A stretch of 64,000 nt of DNA from Gilvimarinus algae (GTDB taxonomy: Bacteria; Pseudomonadota; Gammaproteobacteria; Pseudomonadales; Cellvibrionaceae). The translations under genes and the position numbers were made by a program. Location: NCBI RefSeq assembly GCF_030518215.1, contig NZ_JAULRT010000035.1, forward strand, positions 310,001 through 374,000, in the 5' to 3' direction. Below, in pieces: positions 7,398 through 17,003 of the stretch (position 1 is its first letter; every line of letters starts with the position of its first letter). Below the pieces are notes generated by a model. The model saw only the letters and a program-made list of their open reading frames with translations, had not been told where the DNA came from and did not search any database.

Positions 7398-8168
7398 CTA
7401 GGCGCGCCTGTCTTTAACGTAGAGCACCGGCGTCTGACCGCTGGCCGGTTTGCGGCGGGAAAGATCAAACAGCTCTGTCGCCTCAATCAGCTTAGACAAG
7501 GAGGCGTAACCGTAGGTGCGTGAATCAAAGTCGGGGTACTGGCGTTTGATCAGCCCACCGCAGTTACCCAGCGGCGCCCAGCCGTCATCGTCGGCGTACT
7601 CGCTGATGGAGTTGCGCAATATGCTGATCAGGCGGGCATCACCACTCAATTGCTGACGGCTTTTCTTTTGCTGCTTATCGTCGCTTGGCTTGTTGGTGTC
7701 CTCGGGCACTTGGTCGGTTTCCAGATCGCGCAATACCTCGGTGTAGATAAAGTCGTCGCAGGCGTTGCGAAAGGCCACCGGGGTTTTCTGCTCGCCCACC
7801 CCAAACACGTAAATCTGCGACTCCTTCAGGCGCGAAGCCAGTTTGGTGAAATCACTGTCGCTGGAAATCAGCGCAAAGGCATCAAATTTGTTGGAGTAGA
7901 GCAGGTCCATGGCATCGATGATCATGGCCGCGTCGGAGGAGTTTTTCCCCTGAGTGTAGGAAAACTGCTGCACTGGATTAATCGCCAACTCATTGAGTGG
8001 CAGCTTCCAGTTTTTCAGGTGTGTGGAGCTCCAGTCCCCATAGGCTTTTTTGACGATAATGTGCCCATGCTTGGAAAGCTCCGCCAGGGCCGCGCCTAAC
8101 ACCGAACACTGCGCGTTTTCCGCATCAATTAAAACGGCAATCTTTTTCTCGGTATCCAGATCCTTCAT
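7398..8168 (-). CDS. NYN-domain ribonuclease-like protein with C-terminal OST-HTH/LOTUS domain
   Basis: 256 residues. The N-terminal NYN (LabA/DUF88, PIN-like) domain covers about 8-145, with acidic residues in AVLIDAENAQ, SDAAMIIDAMDLLY and ALISSDSDFTKLA. After a charged linker (QVPEDTNKPSDDKQQKKSRQ) an OST-HTH/LOTUS domain spans about 180-255 (DDGWAPLGNCGGLIKRQYPD, then GYASLSKLIEATELF). The combination is known in bacteria and animals and is thought to join RNA recognition to RNA cleavage; the target is unknown. It is encoded alone, 47 bases after the MbtH-like gene on the same strand. Confidence 0.85.
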   Translation of the reverse strand: MKDLDTEKKIAVLIDAENAQCSVLGAALAELSKHGHIIVKKAYGDWSSTHLKNWKLPLNELAINPVQQFSYTQGKNSSDAAMIIDAMDLLYSNKFDAFALISSDSDFTKLASRLKESQIYVFGVGEQKTPVAFRNACDDFIYTEVLRDLETDQVPEDTNKPSDDKQQKKSRQQLSGDARLISILRNSISEYADDDGWAPLGNCGGLIKRQYPDFDSRTYGYASLSKLIEATELFDLSRRKPASGQTPVLYVKDRRA

Positions 8169-8215
8169 AGACTCCCCCGTGTCGGTTTCAGCCGGCGCTT
8201 GTCTTAACGGCTACT

Positions 8216-8419
8216 TTACTCCAGCTCCATTCGCTGCCTGAGACTTAAAGGGCGCATGTCCTGCCAAATCTCTTCAATATAGGCCAGGCACTCATCCTTG
8301 GTGCCCTCTTTGCCCACCGCCGTCCAGCCGAGCGGTAATGCCCGGTCGGCTGGCCAGATGGAGTATTGCTCTTCGGCGTTAACCACCACAGTGAAAACCG
8401 TGTCGTCGTCCCACTCCAT
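8216..8419 (-). CDS. MbtH-like protein
   Basis: 67 residues from ATG 8419, preceded by AGAGGG. The MbtH pattern is complete: [39 protein letters not shown] and SL. MbtH proteins bind adenylation domains of nonribosomal peptide synthetases and are needed for their folding and activity. No synthetase is present in this window; the neighbours are a VOC protein and the NYN-LOTUS gene. It is therefore an orphan here, serving an adenylation enzyme elsewhere or acting in some other way. Confidence 0.85.
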   Translation of the reverse strand: MEWDDDTVFTVVVNAEEQYSIWPADRALPLGWTAVGKEGTKDECLAYIEEIWQDMRPLSLRQRMELE

Positions 8420-8452
8420 GCGCAATCCCTCTGTAAACTCTGAGCATAGAGC

Positions 8453-8857
8453 TTATGCCGGAACCGCCGCCGGGTCCATCCAAAAGAACTCCCATACGTG
8501 GCCATCCAAATCGGCAATCGCGCGACTGTACATAAACCCTAGATCCTGTACCGGGTTTACATCCGCCGTGCCGCCGTTTTCCCCCGCTGTTTGGGTGACG
8601 GCATCAACGGCCTCGCGGCTGTCGCAGGTAAACGCCAGCATCACCTCGCTGGCGGTGGCCGGAGGAATGGGTCTGTCGGTAAAACTGCGCCATTTATCGT
8701 GTGTCAGCAGCATCACATGGATGGTCTCGCTGCAGACCATGCAGGCGGCCGTGTCATCGGTAAACTGCGGATTGTTGGTAAAGCCAAGTGCCGTGTAAAA
8801 GGCCATAGATGCTTTTAGATCGGCCACAGGTAGATTAACAAAAATCATTTTCGACAT
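8453..8857 (-). CDS. VOC (glyoxalase/dioxygenase-fold) protein
   Basis: 134 residues from ATG 8857, with GAGGGAAC upstream; an earlier in-frame start at 8938 lacks a ribosome site. The opening MIFVNLPVADLKASMAFY and closing IADLDGHVWEFFWMD are the two beta-alpha-beta-beta-beta halves of a VOC domain, close to the group often annotated as glyoxalase/bleomycin-resistance-like or lactoylglutathione lyase. The metal-binding residues include the C-terminal Glu of WEFF. The substrate is not deducible. It is 33 bases upstream of the MbtH-like gene in the same orientation. Confidence 0.85.
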   Translation of the reverse strand: MSKMIFVNLPVADLKASMAFYTALGFTNNPQFTDDTAACMVCSETIHVMLLTHDKWRSFTDRPIPPATASEVMLAFTCDSREAVDAVTQTAGENGGTADVNPVQDLGFMYSRAIADLDGHVWEFFWMDPAAVPA

Positions 8858-8999
8858 AAGTGTTCCCTCTTTTACTGTTGGAAAGTCGGATATCGACTCC
8901 CCAGTGATCGAATAACGACACCCCCATTCGACAGCCACTGTAACCGGACCGCCAATAGGCTATAATCCGCCCCTTTTCTCCCTGATTGATTTTTGACCA

Positions 9000-10403
9000 A
9001 TGACTGTAGAAACCTATACCCCCGGCAGCGGTAACCCGACCACCACCCTGAGCTCACCGGCCAAGGTGTTAAAAGAGGGCGCCAGCAGCGGCGGCAACCG
9101 CATTGGCTTTGTCAGCCTGGGCTGTCCGAAAAACCTGGTGGACTCCGAGCGCATTCTCACCCAGCTGCGCACCGAGGGCTATGACATAGTGCCCAGCTAC
9201 AATGACGCGGATATGGTGATTGTGAACACCTGCGGCTTTATCGACAGCGCGGTGGAAGAATCCCTGGCGACCATCGGCGAGGCCCTGCAGGAAAACGGCA
9301 AGGTGCTGGTGACCGGCTGTCTGGGCGCCAAAGAAAACACCATCCGCGAGATTCACCCAGGCGTGTTGGGCATTACCGGCGCCCACGCCTACGAGCAAGT
9401 ACTGGAGCAAGTGCACAGCCACATACCGCCGCGCGCCGACCACAACCCCTTTACCGATCTGGTGCCGCCCCAGGGCATCAAGCTCACCCCCAGGCACTAC
9501 GCCTACCTGAAGATTTCCGAGGGCTGCAACCACAGCTGCAGCTTTTGCATTATTCCATCCATGCGCGGCAAGCTGGTGAGCCGGCCCATCGGCCAGGTGA
9601 TGAGCGAGGCCGAGCGGCTGGTCAAGGCGGGCGTGCAGGAGCTGCTGGTGATCTCGCAGGATACCTCGGCCTACGGCGTGGATAGCCGCTACCGCACGGA
9701 TTTCTGGGACGGTCGCCCCATGAAAACAGACCTCTACAACCTCTGCCAGGGCCTGGGTGAACTGGGCGCCTGGGTGCGCCTGCACTATGTCTACCCCTAC
9801 CCGAATGTGGACAACCTGATGCCGCTGATGGCCGAGGGCAAGATCCTGCCCTATCTGGATATTCCGTTTCAGCACGCCAGCCCAAAAATCCTCAAGGCCA
9901 TGCGCCGCCCCGGACAGGTGGAAAAAACCCTGGAGCGCATCGGCAACTGGCGCGCTCAGGTGCCAGATCTGACCCTGCGCTCGACCTTTATCGTCGGCTT
10001 TCCCGGCGAGACCGAAGAGGACTTTGACACCCTGCTGGCCTTTATGCAGGAGGCGCAGTTGGATCGGGTGGGCTGCTTTCAGTACTCACCGGTCGATGGC
10101 GCCAGCGCCAACGAGCTGCCGGATTCCGTGCCCGATGAAATCAAGCAAGAGCGCTTTGACCGCTTTATGCAGTTGCAACAGCAGATCTCCGCCGACAAGC
10201 TGCAGCGAAAAATCGGCCAGACGCTGGAAATCCTGGTGGATGAAATCGACGAAGAGGGCGCTATTGGCCGCACCAAAGGCGACGCCCCGGAAATCGACGG
10301 CATGGTCTATCTGCCCGCCGAGGGTCTCACGGTGGGCCAGAGAGTTAATGCTCTGGTCGAGCACGCCGACGAATACGACCTCTGGGCCACGCCCGTGCAA
10401 TAA
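9000..10403 (+). CDS. rimO: Ribosomal protein S12 methylthiotransferase RimO
   Basis: 467 residues. The N-terminal UPF0004 domain holds the three auxiliary-cluster cysteines (C42 in GCPKN, C78 in NTCGF, C107 in TGCLG). The radical-SAM motif is C176-x3-C180-x2-C183 (CNHSCSFC) and the C-terminal TRAM domain starts near residue 400. The DTSAYGVD segment and SMRGK distinguish RimO from MiaB. The enzyme adds a methylthio group to the conserved aspartate of ribosomal protein S12. The N-terminus is about 30 residues longer than in E. coli. There is no strong Shine-Dalgarno before the ATG. Confidence 0.96.
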   Translation: MTVETYTPGSGNPTTTLSSPAKVLKEGASSGGNRIGFVSLGCPKNLVDSERILTQLRTEGYDIVPSYNDADMVIVNTCGFIDSAVEESLATIGEALQENGKVLVTGCLGAKENTIREIHPGVLGITGAHAYEQVLEQVHSHIPPRADHNPFTDLVPPQGIKLTPRHYAYLKISEGCNHSCSFCIIPSMRGKLVSRPIGQVMSEAERLVKAGVQELLVISQDTSAYGVDSRYRTDFWDGRPMKTDLYNLCQGLGELGAWVRLHYVYPYPNVDNLMPLMAEGKILPYLDIPFQHASPKILKAMRRPGQVEKTLERIGNWRAQVPDLTLRSTFIVGFPGETEEDFDTLLAFMQEAQLDRVGCFQYSPVDGASANELPDSVPDEIKQERFDRFMQLQQQISADKLQRKIGQTLEILVDEIDEEGAIGRTKGDAPEIDGMVYLPAEGLTVGQRVNALVEHADEYDLWATPVQ

Positions 10404-10442
10404 AAATCGTGCATGGCGCGTAAAATGCGGTAGCATTCACCC

Positions 10443-10916
10443 ATGCGCCGCGCACATTCACCACAACAGGGCTTTACCCTGATCGAGCTGGTCGCCGTTA
10501 TTGCCATACTCGGCATTCTGGCGGCGACCGCCATTCCCCGCTTTATCAACCTGCGAACGGCGGCCATCGAAAGCACCATGGAGGCCATGACCGGCGCCAT
10601 GAAAAGCGCGGCCAGCCTGGTCTATGCCCAGGCCATTGTCGAGGGGGTGCACCAGGAGCCGGCCGCCAGCGTCACCATCCAGGGCACCACTGTCGATACG
10701 GTTTACGGTTACCCGGCGGGCACCGCCAATGGCATAGACACCATGATGATCTCCCAGGGCTGGAAAGAGCGCGCCAGTGTCTACGCCGGCGCCTGGGTCT
10801 ACTGGCAGGGTGTGATTCAGGAAGACGCGGGCGATGCCCAGTGCTACCTGCGCTATCGCCAGCCCACCGCCGCCAATACCCCGCCGGTAATCAACGTCGT
10901 TACCTCTGGCTGTTAG
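10443..10916 (+). CDS. Type IV pilin-like (prepilin) protein
   Basis: 157 residues beginning with a prepilin leader (SPQQG cut before FTLIELVAVIAILGILAATA), including Glu5 of the mature chain. The hydrophobic helix leads into a globular domain with NLRTAAIESTMEAMTGAMKS, like MSHA-type major or minor pilins, and two late cysteines (AQCYL and TSGC) that may form the D-region loop. It would be processed by PilD and assembled into a pilus or type II secretion pseudopilus. No other pilus gene is near; it follows rimO by 39 bases. Confidence 0.85.
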   Translation: MRRAHSPQQGFTLIELVAVIAILGILAATAIPRFINLRTAAIESTMEAMTGAMKSAASLVYAQAIVEGVHQEPAASVTIQGTTVDTVYGYPAGTANGIDTMMISQGWKERASVYAGAWVYWQGVIQEDAGDAQCYLRYRQPTAANTPPVINVVTSGC

Positions 10917-10955
10917 GCGTCTATACTCAGGGCCTGGCAACATCCGGGTACCGAT

Positions 10956-11240
10956 ATGCGCGTCTTAATCTTTTGTATTGTCTTATCCCTTGGCGCGGCA
11001 GCAGCACCCAAAGAGATACCATCCCCCACGTTTAGCCACGAGGACATTCTCGCCGCGGTACTGGCAAAAGCCGGGCTTGAGGCCGCTGATGTTACTGTCA
11101 CCGTGTTTCGCTACGATTACCTGCAAGGGCTCTGGCACCTTGAGCTAGCGCCCAAAGAGCCGGTCTGCATTGACTGTTTGCCCTCATTTTATATTCGCAA
11201 CCGGACACCTCTTCACGTGGAGACCATACCCCATGGGTAG
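10956..11240 (+). CDS. Small secreted protein of unknown function
   Basis: 94 residues with a clear signal peptide (VLIFCIVLSLGAAAA) and a short mature part that includes two cysteines in PVCIDCLPSF. The stop TAG overlaps the ATG of the next gene (ATGGGTAG, eight bases), so the two are translationally coupled. I do not recognise the family. The coupled neighbour has a Cys/Gly-rich tail. Confidence 0.6.
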   Translation: MRVLIFCIVLSLGAAAAPKEIPSPTFSHEDILAAVLAKAGLEAADVTVTVFRYDYLQGLWHLELAPKEPVCIDCLPSFYIRNRTPLHVETIPHG

Positions 11241-11862
11241 CATTGTGACGCTGATCGCCGCCGGTATTTTTATCTACCTGGGCTTTAAACTCTTTTCATC
11301 CCGCGCGGCGCGTGCCTCGCGCGAGCGGCTGATCGACACCTACCCCTTTCCTCCCGCGATCAAGGACAAAGTCCGCCAGGCCTACCCGCATTTAACGGAC
11401 GCGCAAGCGGACAAAGTCATGGACGGGCTGCGTGAGTATTTTCAACTGTGCAACATTGCCGGTAAGCGCATGGTGGCCATGCCCTCGCAAGCGGTGGATA
11501 CCGCCTGGCACGAATTTATTTTGTTTACCCGCAAGTATCAGTATTTTTGCGAAAAGGCGCTGGGCAAATTTTTGCACCACACCCCGGCCGAGGCCATGCG
11601 CACGCCCACACAGGCGCAACAGGGGATTAAAACGGCGTGGAAAATTTCCTGCTTTCGGGAAAAGCTCTCCCCCAGCTCGCCCCAGCGACTGCCGCTGCTC
11701 TTTGCCATGGACACGGAGTTAGCCATCGCCGATGGCTTTCACTATACAGTCAATTGCCAAAAGACCGGCGAAGGCTACTGCGCCAGTCACATCGGTTGCG
11801 GCTCGGGTTGCGGGGGTTGTTCGGGCGGGGATGGTTGCGGTAGCGGCTGCGGCGGCGATTAA
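11233..11862 (+). CDS. Membrane-anchored protein with Cys/Gly-rich tail
   Basis: 209 residues. An N-terminal anchor helix (IVTLIAAGIFIYLGFKLF) precedes a soluble domain with VDTAWHEFILFTRKYQYFCE, a pattern seen in proteins annotated as glycine-rich-domain containing. The last 25 residues are mainly glycine and cysteine: HIGCGSGCGGCSGGD, then GCGSGCGGD, with six cysteines that could bind metal or form disulfides. It overlaps the small secreted protein gene by eight bases. Function unknown. Confidence 0.75.
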   Translation: MGSIVTLIAAGIFIYLGFKLFSSRAARASRERLIDTYPFPPAIKDKVRQAYPHLTDAQADKVMDGLREYFQLCNIAGKRMVAMPSQAVDTAWHEFILFTRKYQYFCEKALGKFLHHTPAEAMRTPTQAQQGIKTAWKISCFREKLSPSSPQRLPLLFAMDTELAIADGFHYTVNCQKTGEGYCASHIGCGSGCGGCSGGDGCGSGCGGD

Positions 11863-11885
11863 CACCGCCGCCGAGCCATCACTCG

Positions 11886-13865
11886 TTAACGTTTTTGTCG
11901 AGGGGTATCCTTGGTAGCCGCCGGGGTGACTTCCAGCTCAAACGGCGCAAGCGGCAGGCCGGCGCTGTTAAACACATTGGCCTCATCCGGGAAATCCGAC
12001 CAGGCGTAGCGCACCGCCACCGGCTGCTCAATGTCGCCGCTCCAAACACGTATCACATTGTCCTCGACAATCTGCGCGCTGGCGTGCACGAACTCACCGT
12101 CGGCACCGGCAATCGCAAAGCCCTGCGGCTTGCCGCCGCGCGCTTTCAGGCCGCGGGCCACATGAGCGACGTTGATAAAGGCCTCACCGCCTTCCACGCT
12201 CAGGTAATAGGGCGCCGGCGCCTCGGCCTCCAGGCGGCTTTCACCGTACACCTGCTTGAGCGCCAGCAGAGCCATGCGCTCGCCCACGTCTTTTTTATTG
12301 AGCGGGTGAATATCGTTCCATTCACCGAGATCAATAGTCACCGCCATGGCGGTGTTGGGCTCCGACAGGCTCTGGCTCTGCGCCGCACGCATCTCGGCCC
12401 AGCCACTTTGCACCGGCTCATCCACCGGCTCTCCAAAGCCCGGTAACTGGGCAAAGATAAACGGCAGGCGGGGCTGGCCGAATTCACTGCGCCACTGGCG
12501 AATCATGGCCGGCAGCAAGGTGACATACTCATCCGCTTTGTCGGCGTTGCTCTCACCCTGATACCAGAGCACACCCTTGAGCGGCATGGGGGTGATGGGC
12601 GCCAGCATGGCGTTGTAGATGCCCACCGGCTGACCCATATCCCAAAATTCGCGCGAAGGCGCGGGGTCCACAGCAGCGCCGATGCGCGCACGCCACTCGC
12701 CGTCCAGTGCCAGACTCAGCTCGCCCACTTCCAGACGGTAGGGCTTGTCTTTGACAAAGCCACCGCCGCCGCCGTTGGTGACCGCGCGCACCACTATGCT
12801 GTTGGCGCCGGCTTTTAACAGGCCCTCGGGTACCGGGTAGCGGCGCTGAGGGTATTTGTAAGTGGTGTTGCCTACCTGCTGACCGTTGACGTAGACGGTA
12901 TCGGCATCCACCACCCGGCCCAGGCGCAGCATGGCCGGCTGCCCGGCCGCCTCGGCGGGCAGGTTCACGGTTTTGCGCAGCCAGAGCACGCCACTCAGAT
13001 CCGGCAGGCCGCTGTGCGTCCACTGGCCGGGCAGGGTGACCGCTTGCCAGTCGCTGTCGTCAATGTCGGCGGCGGACCAGCTGGGCCGGGCCTTGAGGCC
13101 TTTATCGGCCTGCTCCAATGCGCCGTACCAAGGCGCCGCGGCAGCGTCATCCTCGGCCTTGGCGTTTGCCACATAGCCAGGCTCGGCGTTGCGCTCGGCC
13201 TGCGCCAGGTAGTGCGGGTAGGCTTTGAGCGCCGCCGGGTTCATCCACGCCTGGGCGCCGGAGCCGCCGTAGGCGTTCATGATGATGCCCACGGGAACAT
13301 CCTGGGTCTTCTCGATCTGGCGGGCAAAAAAGTAGCCTACGGCGGTAAAGTTGAGGGCATTATCCGGAGTGGCCGCCAGCCACTCGCCGCCCGGCAGGTC
13401 TTGCTCAGGGCCATCGTAGACGGCGTTTTTCGGTACCTGGAAGTGGCGAATACGCGGGTTGTCCGCACTGGCCAGTACCTCGGCGTAGCGCTCCTTGATG
13501 TTCGACATTTTCATTTCCATGTTCGACTGGCCGGCCGCGAGCCAGACATCGCCGAAGTAAATGTCGTTAAACGCCAAGCGGTTATCTGCCTTGATGACCA
13601 AAGTGTGCGGGCCTCCCGCTGGGTAGGCGTCGCCCTCGTAGTACCAGCGGCCAGTGGCATCGGCCTTAAACTCGGCCAGCTCGCGATCATCGAGCACCAG
13701 GCGAATGGATTCCCCCGGATCGGCCCGGCCCCATAAAGTCAGGGGTTGTTCGCGCTGCAGCACAGCGCCGTCGCTGATTAATCGGTGGGGTTGCACGTCT
13801 GCAGCGCAGGGCAAGAAGATAAGGCTGGCCAAGAGGCCGGCAAGCAGGGGCAGGGACACTTTCAT
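11886..13865 (-). CDS. Secreted sialate O-acetylesterase-like carbohydrate esterase
   Basis: 659 residues from ATG 13865, with a Sec signal (SLPLLAGLLASLIFLPCAA). The SGNH/SASA nucleophile motif is AAGQSNMEMKMSN and the second block is GVLWYQGESNADK; a DIHPLNK segment carries the likely catalytic Asp-His near residue 540. A GH2-like beta-sandwich insertion occupies about 260-400 (RLGRVVDADTVYVNGQQVG). Such enzymes remove O-acetyl groups from sialic acids or, in plant-polymer degraders, acetyl groups from xylan and other glycans; the latter fits this organism. It is monocistronic. Confidence 0.9.
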   Translation of the reverse strand: MKVSLPLLAGLLASLIFLPCAADVQPHRLISDGAVLQREQPLTLWGRADPGESIRLVLDDRELAEFKADATGRWYYEGDAYPAGGPHTLVIKADNRLAFNDIYFGDVWLAAGQSNMEMKMSNIKERYAEVLASADNPRIRHFQVPKNAVYDGPEQDLPGGEWLAATPDNALNFTAVGYFFARQIEKTQDVPVGIIMNAYGGSGAQAWMNPAALKAYPHYLAQAERNAEPGYVANAKAEDDAAAAPWYGALEQADKGLKARPSWSAADIDDSDWQAVTLPGQWTHSGLPDLSGVLWLRKTVNLPAEAAGQPAMLRLGRVVDADTVYVNGQQVGNTTYKYPQRRYPVPEGLLKAGANSIVVRAVTNGGGGGFVKDKPYRLEVGELSLALDGEWRARIGAAVDPAPSREFWDMGQPVGIYNAMLAPITPMPLKGVLWYQGESNADKADEYVTLLPAMIRQWRSEFGQPRLPFIFAQLPGFGEPVDEPVQSGWAEMRAAQSQSLSEPNTAMAVTIDLGEWNDIHPLNKKDVGERMALLALKQVYGESRLEAEAPAPYYLSVEGGEAFINVAHVARGLKARGGKPQGFAIAGADGEFVHASAQIVEDNVIRVWSGDIEQPVAVRYAWSDFPDEANVFNSAGLPLAPFELEVTPAATKDTPRQKR

Positions 13866-14025
13866 AGGCACACACTGTAGTTTCGATTTTTATGGTCGCA
13901 ATGACTATAATACGCAAGAAGCCAGCGGCTGAAAACTCGCGCCCAATGCCCCACTTGCGCAAATCCCGTATTCTCCTGCTTTTAGACTAAGCTTGGCTGA
14001 TAAAACAACTGCAAAAGCCCCTCTT

Positions 14026-15519
14026 ATGAAGCACCTGTTTACCCATTCGGCACGCCGCATTGTTTTGTCCTACGTGATCTTTTCGGCCTGCTGGATTTTG
14101 TTCTCCGATCAACTGGTGTTTTGGCTGTTCAAAGACGCCGGCGCGCAACACACCGCGCAGACTTTTAAAGGCTGGTTTTTTATCGCGGTCACTGGCGCCT
14201 TGCTCTACGGCCTGCTGCAAAGAACACTGCGCAGTATCGAGCGCATTACCCTGGAGGATTCCCTCTGTCACCTGCCCAATCGCCTGGCGTTTATCAACGA
14301 AACCAAAAAACGCTGCGCTCACGAACAGCGCGCCTTTTTCAGTTTGTCGCTGCTGGACGTTGACCACTTTGCCGACATCAATGACTCGCAAGGACACGGC
14401 GCCGGCGACCGGGTGATTACCGATCTCGCCGCATGCCTGCAAAGCGCCCTTAAAGAGGGCTGGTATATTGCCCGCCTCGGAGGCGATGAGTTTGGCCTCT
14501 TGTCACCACCGGCCAGCACCCAGCGCGAACTGGTGGCCGTGCTCGACGCCCTGCAAACCAGCATTCCGCAAAACTCCAGCCTCTGCCGGCTCACCGTCAG
14601 TGCCGGCACGAGTTTTTACCCAGAGCATGGCGACACCTGCCGGGACTTGATGCGCCACGCCGATATGGCACTGTCCTCGGCCAAGCATCAGGGGCGCAAC
14701 CGTCACTATCTGTTCCACGACCAGCTCAAACAAAATTTGATCGACCGTTTATCCCTGCTGGAGGACTTGCGCGAGGCCTGTAACACGCGTGCCTTTTCAC
14801 TGGTGTATCAACCCCAGTGGTCTTTGACTCAGCAGTGCTGGATCGGCGCTGAGGTCTTGATACGCTGGCAGCACCCAAAACGCGGCGCCGTGCCGCCCGA
14901 TCAATTTATCCCACTGGCCGAGCGCGAGGGATTGATTCACCCGATTACCGAATTTGTGCTGGAGCGCGCGCTTAAAGAACTGACCACCGCGGGCATCGGC
15001 AGACAACAATTAGCCACACTCAGCCTGAATTTATCGCATACGGTACTCATCAACGAGGCGGTCATGAATCGGCTGCAGGGCAGGGTTCACTCTCATCGGG
15101 ACGGTCAGCCAGACATTATTATGGAGATTACCGAAACTGCGGCCATGGAAAATTTAGAGGCGACACTCTCTGCCATGGAGTACTGGCGAGCGCAGGGCAT
15201 GCGCTTTTCCATTGACGATTTTGGCACCGGCTATTCGTCACTCGCCCGTTTGAAACAACTTCCGCTGGCTGAACTGAAAATCGACCGCAGTTTTATTCAG
15301 GATTTGCCGGAAGACGTCAATGATGCGGTGATCACCCAGGCCATTCTGGCCATGGCCAAAACCCTATCACTGGATGTGGTTGCCGAGGGCGTCGAGACAC
15401 CCGAGCAGGCACAGTTTTTAAAGGACAACGGTTGCTCGGTACTGCAGGGCTATTGGCTTGCCCGCCCCGTACCCATCGGTGAGCTGACGCACATTCTTGC
15501 ACACACTATTGATCTGTAA
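14026..15519 (+). CDS. Membrane GGDEF-EAL protein (cyclic-di-GMP metabolism)
   Basis: 497 residues from ATG 14026; an in-frame TTG at 13993 is possible, and neither has a good ribosome site. Two membrane helices (VLSYVIFSACWILFSDQLVF and WFFIAVTGALLYGLL) are followed by a GGDEF domain with intact active site (ARLGGDEFGLL). No RxxD inhibitory site is visible upstream. The EAL domain reads EVL instead of EAL in the signature, but the other catalytic residues are intact (ITETAAM, DDFGTGYSSL, KIDRSFI, AEGVET). It could make or break cyclic-di-GMP; an intact GGDEF with a conservative EVL leaves both possible. Confidence 0.93.
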   Translation: MKHLFTHSARRIVLSYVIFSACWILFSDQLVFWLFKDAGAQHTAQTFKGWFFIAVTGALLYGLLQRTLRSIERITLEDSLCHLPNRLAFINETKKRCAHEQRAFFSLSLLDVDHFADINDSQGHGAGDRVITDLAACLQSALKEGWYIARLGGDEFGLLSPPASTQRELVAVLDALQTSIPQNSSLCRLTVSAGTSFYPEHGDTCRDLMRHADMALSSAKHQGRNRHYLFHDQLKQNLIDRLSLLEDLREACNTRAFSLVYQPQWSLTQQCWIGAEVLIRWQHPKRGAVPPDQFIPLAEREGLIHPITEFVLERALKELTTAGIGRQQLATLSLNLSHTVLINEAVMNRLQGRVHSHRDGQPDIIMEITETAAMENLEATLSAMEYWRAQGMRFSIDDFGTGYSSLARLKQLPLAELKIDRSFIQDLPEDVNDAVITQAILAMAKTLSLDVVAEGVETPEQAQFLKDNGCSVLQGYWLARPVPIGELTHILAHTIDL

Positions 15520-15526
15520 GGCGTGT

Positions 15527-16939
15527 TTAAAGCAACCAAATACCCAGCGCCGAAATACACAGCCAGGCCAACAGATTAATCACAAAACCGGCGCGCGCCA
15601 TGTCGGCCACCGTAATCTTATCGGCACCAAAAACAATCGCATTGGGCGGCGTCGCCACCGGCAGCATAAACGAGCAACTGGCGGCAAGCGCGGCGGGTAT
15701 CACCAACCCCTGCGGCGGTAGGCCCATCGCCAGAGTCAGTACACCCATCAGCGGTAAAAACACCGCCGTTGTGGCGGTATTGCTGGTGACTTCGGTAAGA
15801 AAAATAATCAGGCCCACTACCAGAACAATCAGCAACGCGGCGGGCCAGCGCTCGGCCAACTGCAGCAAGTCGGCCAGCGCCTGTGCCAAACCACTGGTTT
15901 GCATCAAGCCGGCAAGAGCCAGGCCGCCACCAAAAAGCAGCAATACACCCCAGGGCAAACGCTGGGTGTCACTCCACTGCATCAACGGCCGACCGGGCTC
16001 GGTGCCCGAGGGCAAAATGTGCAAGGCCACGGCAGCGGCCAGCGCAATCGCGGTATCGGACAAGCGGCCACCGGGCAGGTACTCGTTGATCAGTGGCCGA
16101 AACACCCAGAGAAAAGCCGTCAGTAAAAACACCAGTGCCACACGCGCCTCGGCTTTGCCCATGGGGCCCAGGCGCTCAAGTTCATCGTGCAAGGTTGTTG
16201 AGCGGCCCGCTTGCCGTGCGGCCTCAGGTGTTTGTGCCAAACTGCGGCTGAGCCACAACCAGGTCAGTGCCAACAGCAGCAGGCTCAAGGGCAGCGCCAT
16301 GGCCATCCAGTTGACAAACCCCAGTGTCAGGCCGTGATGATCTTGCAAGTAGGCGGCCATGAGTGCGTTGGGCGGCGTGCCTATCAGGGTGGCAATGCCG
16401 CCGATACTGGCACTGTAGGCAATACCCAAGAGCAGCGCCTTATCAAAGCCTTGGCACTGGGCCGCATCGCGCTCACTGAGAATGGAAAGCGCAATGGGCA
16501 ATAGCATAATCGCCGTCGCGGTATTACTGACCCACATGCTGAGCAGCGCCGTCGCCAGCATAAACGCCGCCAGCTGCTTTTTGGGACTCTGGCCAAAAAG
16601 CACGAGCAATTGCAAGGCCAAACGTCTGTGCAATTGCCAGCGCTCCATCGCCAAGCCCAATACAAAGCCGCCGAAAAACAAAAAAATAATCGGATGCCCA
16701 TAGTCGGCACCAATTTCGCCTATCGGCGCGATACCCATCAAAGGTGCCAACAACAAAGGCAGCAAAGAGGTCACGGCAAGCGGCAGCGTCTGCCCGATCC
16801 AAAAAACCGCCATGGCAATCGCCAAACCCGCCGTATACCACGCAGGATTGCTCAAGCCCGCCGGAGCTGGCACCAAGCTCACCAGCAATAAGCTGGCAAC
16901 GCCGATCAGACCTGAGCAGGTTTTCGTTGTTATGCGCAC
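15527..16939 (-). CDS. DASS/SLC13-family sodium-dicarboxylate symporter
   Basis: 470 residues with about twelve membrane segments. Two SNT signatures, WVSNTATAIMLLP and VTSNTATTAVFLP, mark the duplicated sodium- and carboxylate-binding repeats of the divalent anion:sodium symporter family, and SIGGIATLIGTPPN is the linked family motif. It should import succinate, malate, fumarate or a related anion with sodium. The start is a GTG at 16939. It converges with the GGDEF-EAL gene with only seven bases between stops. Confidence 0.92.
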   Translation of the reverse strand: MRITTKTCSGLIGVASLLLVSLVPAPAGLSNPAWYTAGLAIAMAVFWIGQTLPLAVTSLLPLLLAPLMGIAPIGEIGADYGHPIIFLFFGGFVLGLAMERWQLHRRLALQLLVLFGQSPKKQLAAFMLATALLSMWVSNTATAIMLLPIALSILSERDAAQCQGFDKALLLGIAYSASIGGIATLIGTPPNALMAAYLQDHHGLTLGFVNWMAMALPLSLLLLALTWLWLSRSLAQTPEAARQAGRSTTLHDELERLGPMGKAEARVALVFLLTAFLWVFRPLINEYLPGGRLSDTAIALAAAVALHILPSGTEPGRPLMQWSDTQRLPWGVLLLFGGGLALAGLMQTSGLAQALADLLQLAERWPAALLIVLVVGLIIFLTEVTSNTATTAVFLPLMGVLTLAMGLPPQGLVIPAALAASCSFMLPVATPPNAIVFGADKITVADMARAGFVINLLAWLCISALGIWLL

Positions 16940-17003
16940 AAAGGGCAGCTCTTATGGTTATTAGGGTTCTGGAAAACTGAACCGAAATCATAGCATGGAG
17001 TGC

